DNA of 5,603 bases from Lutispora sp. (lineage in GTDB: Bacteria > Bacillota > Clostridia > Lutisporales > Lutisporaceae): the NCBI GenBank assembly GCA_030834765.1, contig JAUQXG010000339.1, positions 1 through 5,603 of the forward strand, written 5' to 3'. Made by a program: the position numbers and the translations under genes. Under the pieces are notes generated by a model that made no database searches, had not been told where the DNA came from, and saw nothing but the letters and a program-made list of their open reading frames with translations. This document shows positions 4,858 through 5,603 of this stretch, piece after piece. Position 1 is the first letter of the stretch; every line of letters begins with the position of its first letter.

Positions 4858-5586
4858 TTATAAGGTTTTTAATAAATCGATTAGTTCACACCAATCACTT
4901 ATTTCAAGGCAATTGCTTTTGGGAGTATATATATTTGACTTGTCTATAGCCCCTTTATACCAAACTGCAAAAATATTACAGTCTACCGCACCATCAACAT
5001 CAAATATAGCATTATCACCAATATACCACACATCGCAAGGGTTAAGCTTCGCCTTACGAAGTGCAAGCTCAAATATACGCTTGTGTGGCTTTCTAAATAT
5101 GTATTCACTACTTGCAATTATAAATTCGAATTTATTTGTTGGAATATATCCATTAATAAATGATTTCAACATATCACCACTAAAAGATATATTACTTATT
5201 ACACTTGTGCGTATCTTTAAATTTTCAAGGAACTCCAAAAATTCCTTAATGTTTTTTGTAGGTTCTGCAACTAAAGCCGTATTCCCAAAAATGCTTTCCA
5301 CCTCTGACGGAGATTTAGTAAACTCGATGCCGAAATATTCATATAGGTAATTTTGAAAAATATGATTATGTATCTCTAACACTGATTGCTTTTCAAAATC
5401 TACTCCATACCTGCCTATTTCTTTATTTAGCTCATCAGCTAACCTTTGTATTTCCTCAGCAGAAATACTATTCGAATTTTTGGTAGCTTCACGCAAAACT
5501 GCTTCTGTCCCTTTCAACCCGTCAAAAGTTTTTTCATTAACAAGCGTTTGGCCATAATCAAAAATAATCATTTTGGGCTTATGCAT
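4858..5586 (-). CDS. HAD-superfamily hydrolase-like protein with atypical motif I
   Basis: A 242-residue protein with the Rossmann-type HAD core and an inserted helical cap (about residues 17-108). Motif I is IFDYGQTL with nucleophile D10; motif II is VISNIS (S131, N132); motif III is FRKPHKRIF with K166; motif IV is YIGDNAIFDVDGA (D191, D196). The usual DxDxT reads DYGQT, so the second Asp, the general acid/base of HAD phosphatases, is Gly12. Mg binding and nucleophile are retained, so activity may be altered, slow or directed to an unusual substrate. ATG 5586 has only a GGGGG stretch 10 bases upstream, a weak site, but gives the expected short N-terminus before motif I. The frame stays open to the window edge, so a more distal start cannot be excluded. 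Cytoplasmic; substrate unknown. Confidence 0.8.
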   Translation of the reverse strand: MHKPKMIIFDYGQTLVNEKTFDGLKGTEAVLREATKNSNSISAEEIQRLADELNKEIGRYGVDFEKQSVLEIHNHIFQNYLYEYFGIEFTKSPSEVESIFGNTALVAEPTKNIKEFLEFLENLKIRTSVISNISFSGDMLKSFINGYIPTNKFEFIIASSEYIFRKPHKRIFELALRKAKLNPCDVWYIGDNAIFDVDGAVDCNIFAVWYKGAIDKSNIYTPKSNCLEISDWCELIDLLKTL

Positions 5587-5603
5587 AATAGACTGACCCC
5601 CAT

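Noticed and set aside
4913..5350. 145-codon plus-strand frame inside the HAD gene
   Set aside because: Antisense to all HAD motifs, with no ribosome binding site.
1..5603. CRISPR array, tRNA, rRNA, insertion sequence or phage attachment site
   Set aside because: The only tandem repeats are in-frame collagen codons; no cloverleaf, transposase or terminal inverted repeats were seen.

Overview
The window is AT-rich with strong AGGAGG-type ribosome binding sites. It carries a collagen-like, BclA-type surface protein, and its gene types fit a low-GC, spore-forming Firmicute, most likely a clostridial anaerobe. This is inferred from gene content, as no rRNA or other phylogenetic marker is present.

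Layout. Positions 1-708 (+) hold the 3' part of a collagen-like protein gene: five 45-bp Gly-X-Y repeats, then a C-terminal globular domain and a rho-independent terminator (730-753). After a 5'-rich regulatory gap, a hemerythrin-like di-iron protein is encoded at 1012-1425 (+), preceded by a GTAAC-N4-GTTAC palindrome placed like a Crp/Fnr-type activator site. Converging on it from the minus strand is a probable two-gene operon: a class I glutamine amidotransferase-like gamma-glutamyl hydrolase (2739-3494), then alanine racemase alr (1521-2675).

The most interesting locus is 3782-4321. The minus-strand 84-residue gene carries KKGKGSYKRK, a near-identical match to the basic motif of the ribosome-rescue factor ArfA as I remember it. 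A rho-independent terminator lies inside its coding sequence, with the T-run ending before the stop codon. The mRNA should therefore usually lack a stop codon, which is the known autoregulatory design of arfA in E. coli and brfA in B. subtilis, where the factor is made when tmRNA (trans-translation) fails. A near-consensus divergent promoter opposite it drives a 42-residue membrane peptide missing from length-filtered gene calls.

The rest of the minus strand holds a 61-residue unknown protein (4446-4631), with a 22-bp perfect palindrome in its leader, and a HAD-family hydrolase-like protein (4858-5586) that lacks the usual second aspartate of motif I. The genes do not form one pathway. The supportable functional links are the hydrolase-alr operon (possibly alanine or D-amino-acid supply), the self-limiting arfA-like unit, and a loose spore theme (BclA-like protein near alanine racemase).
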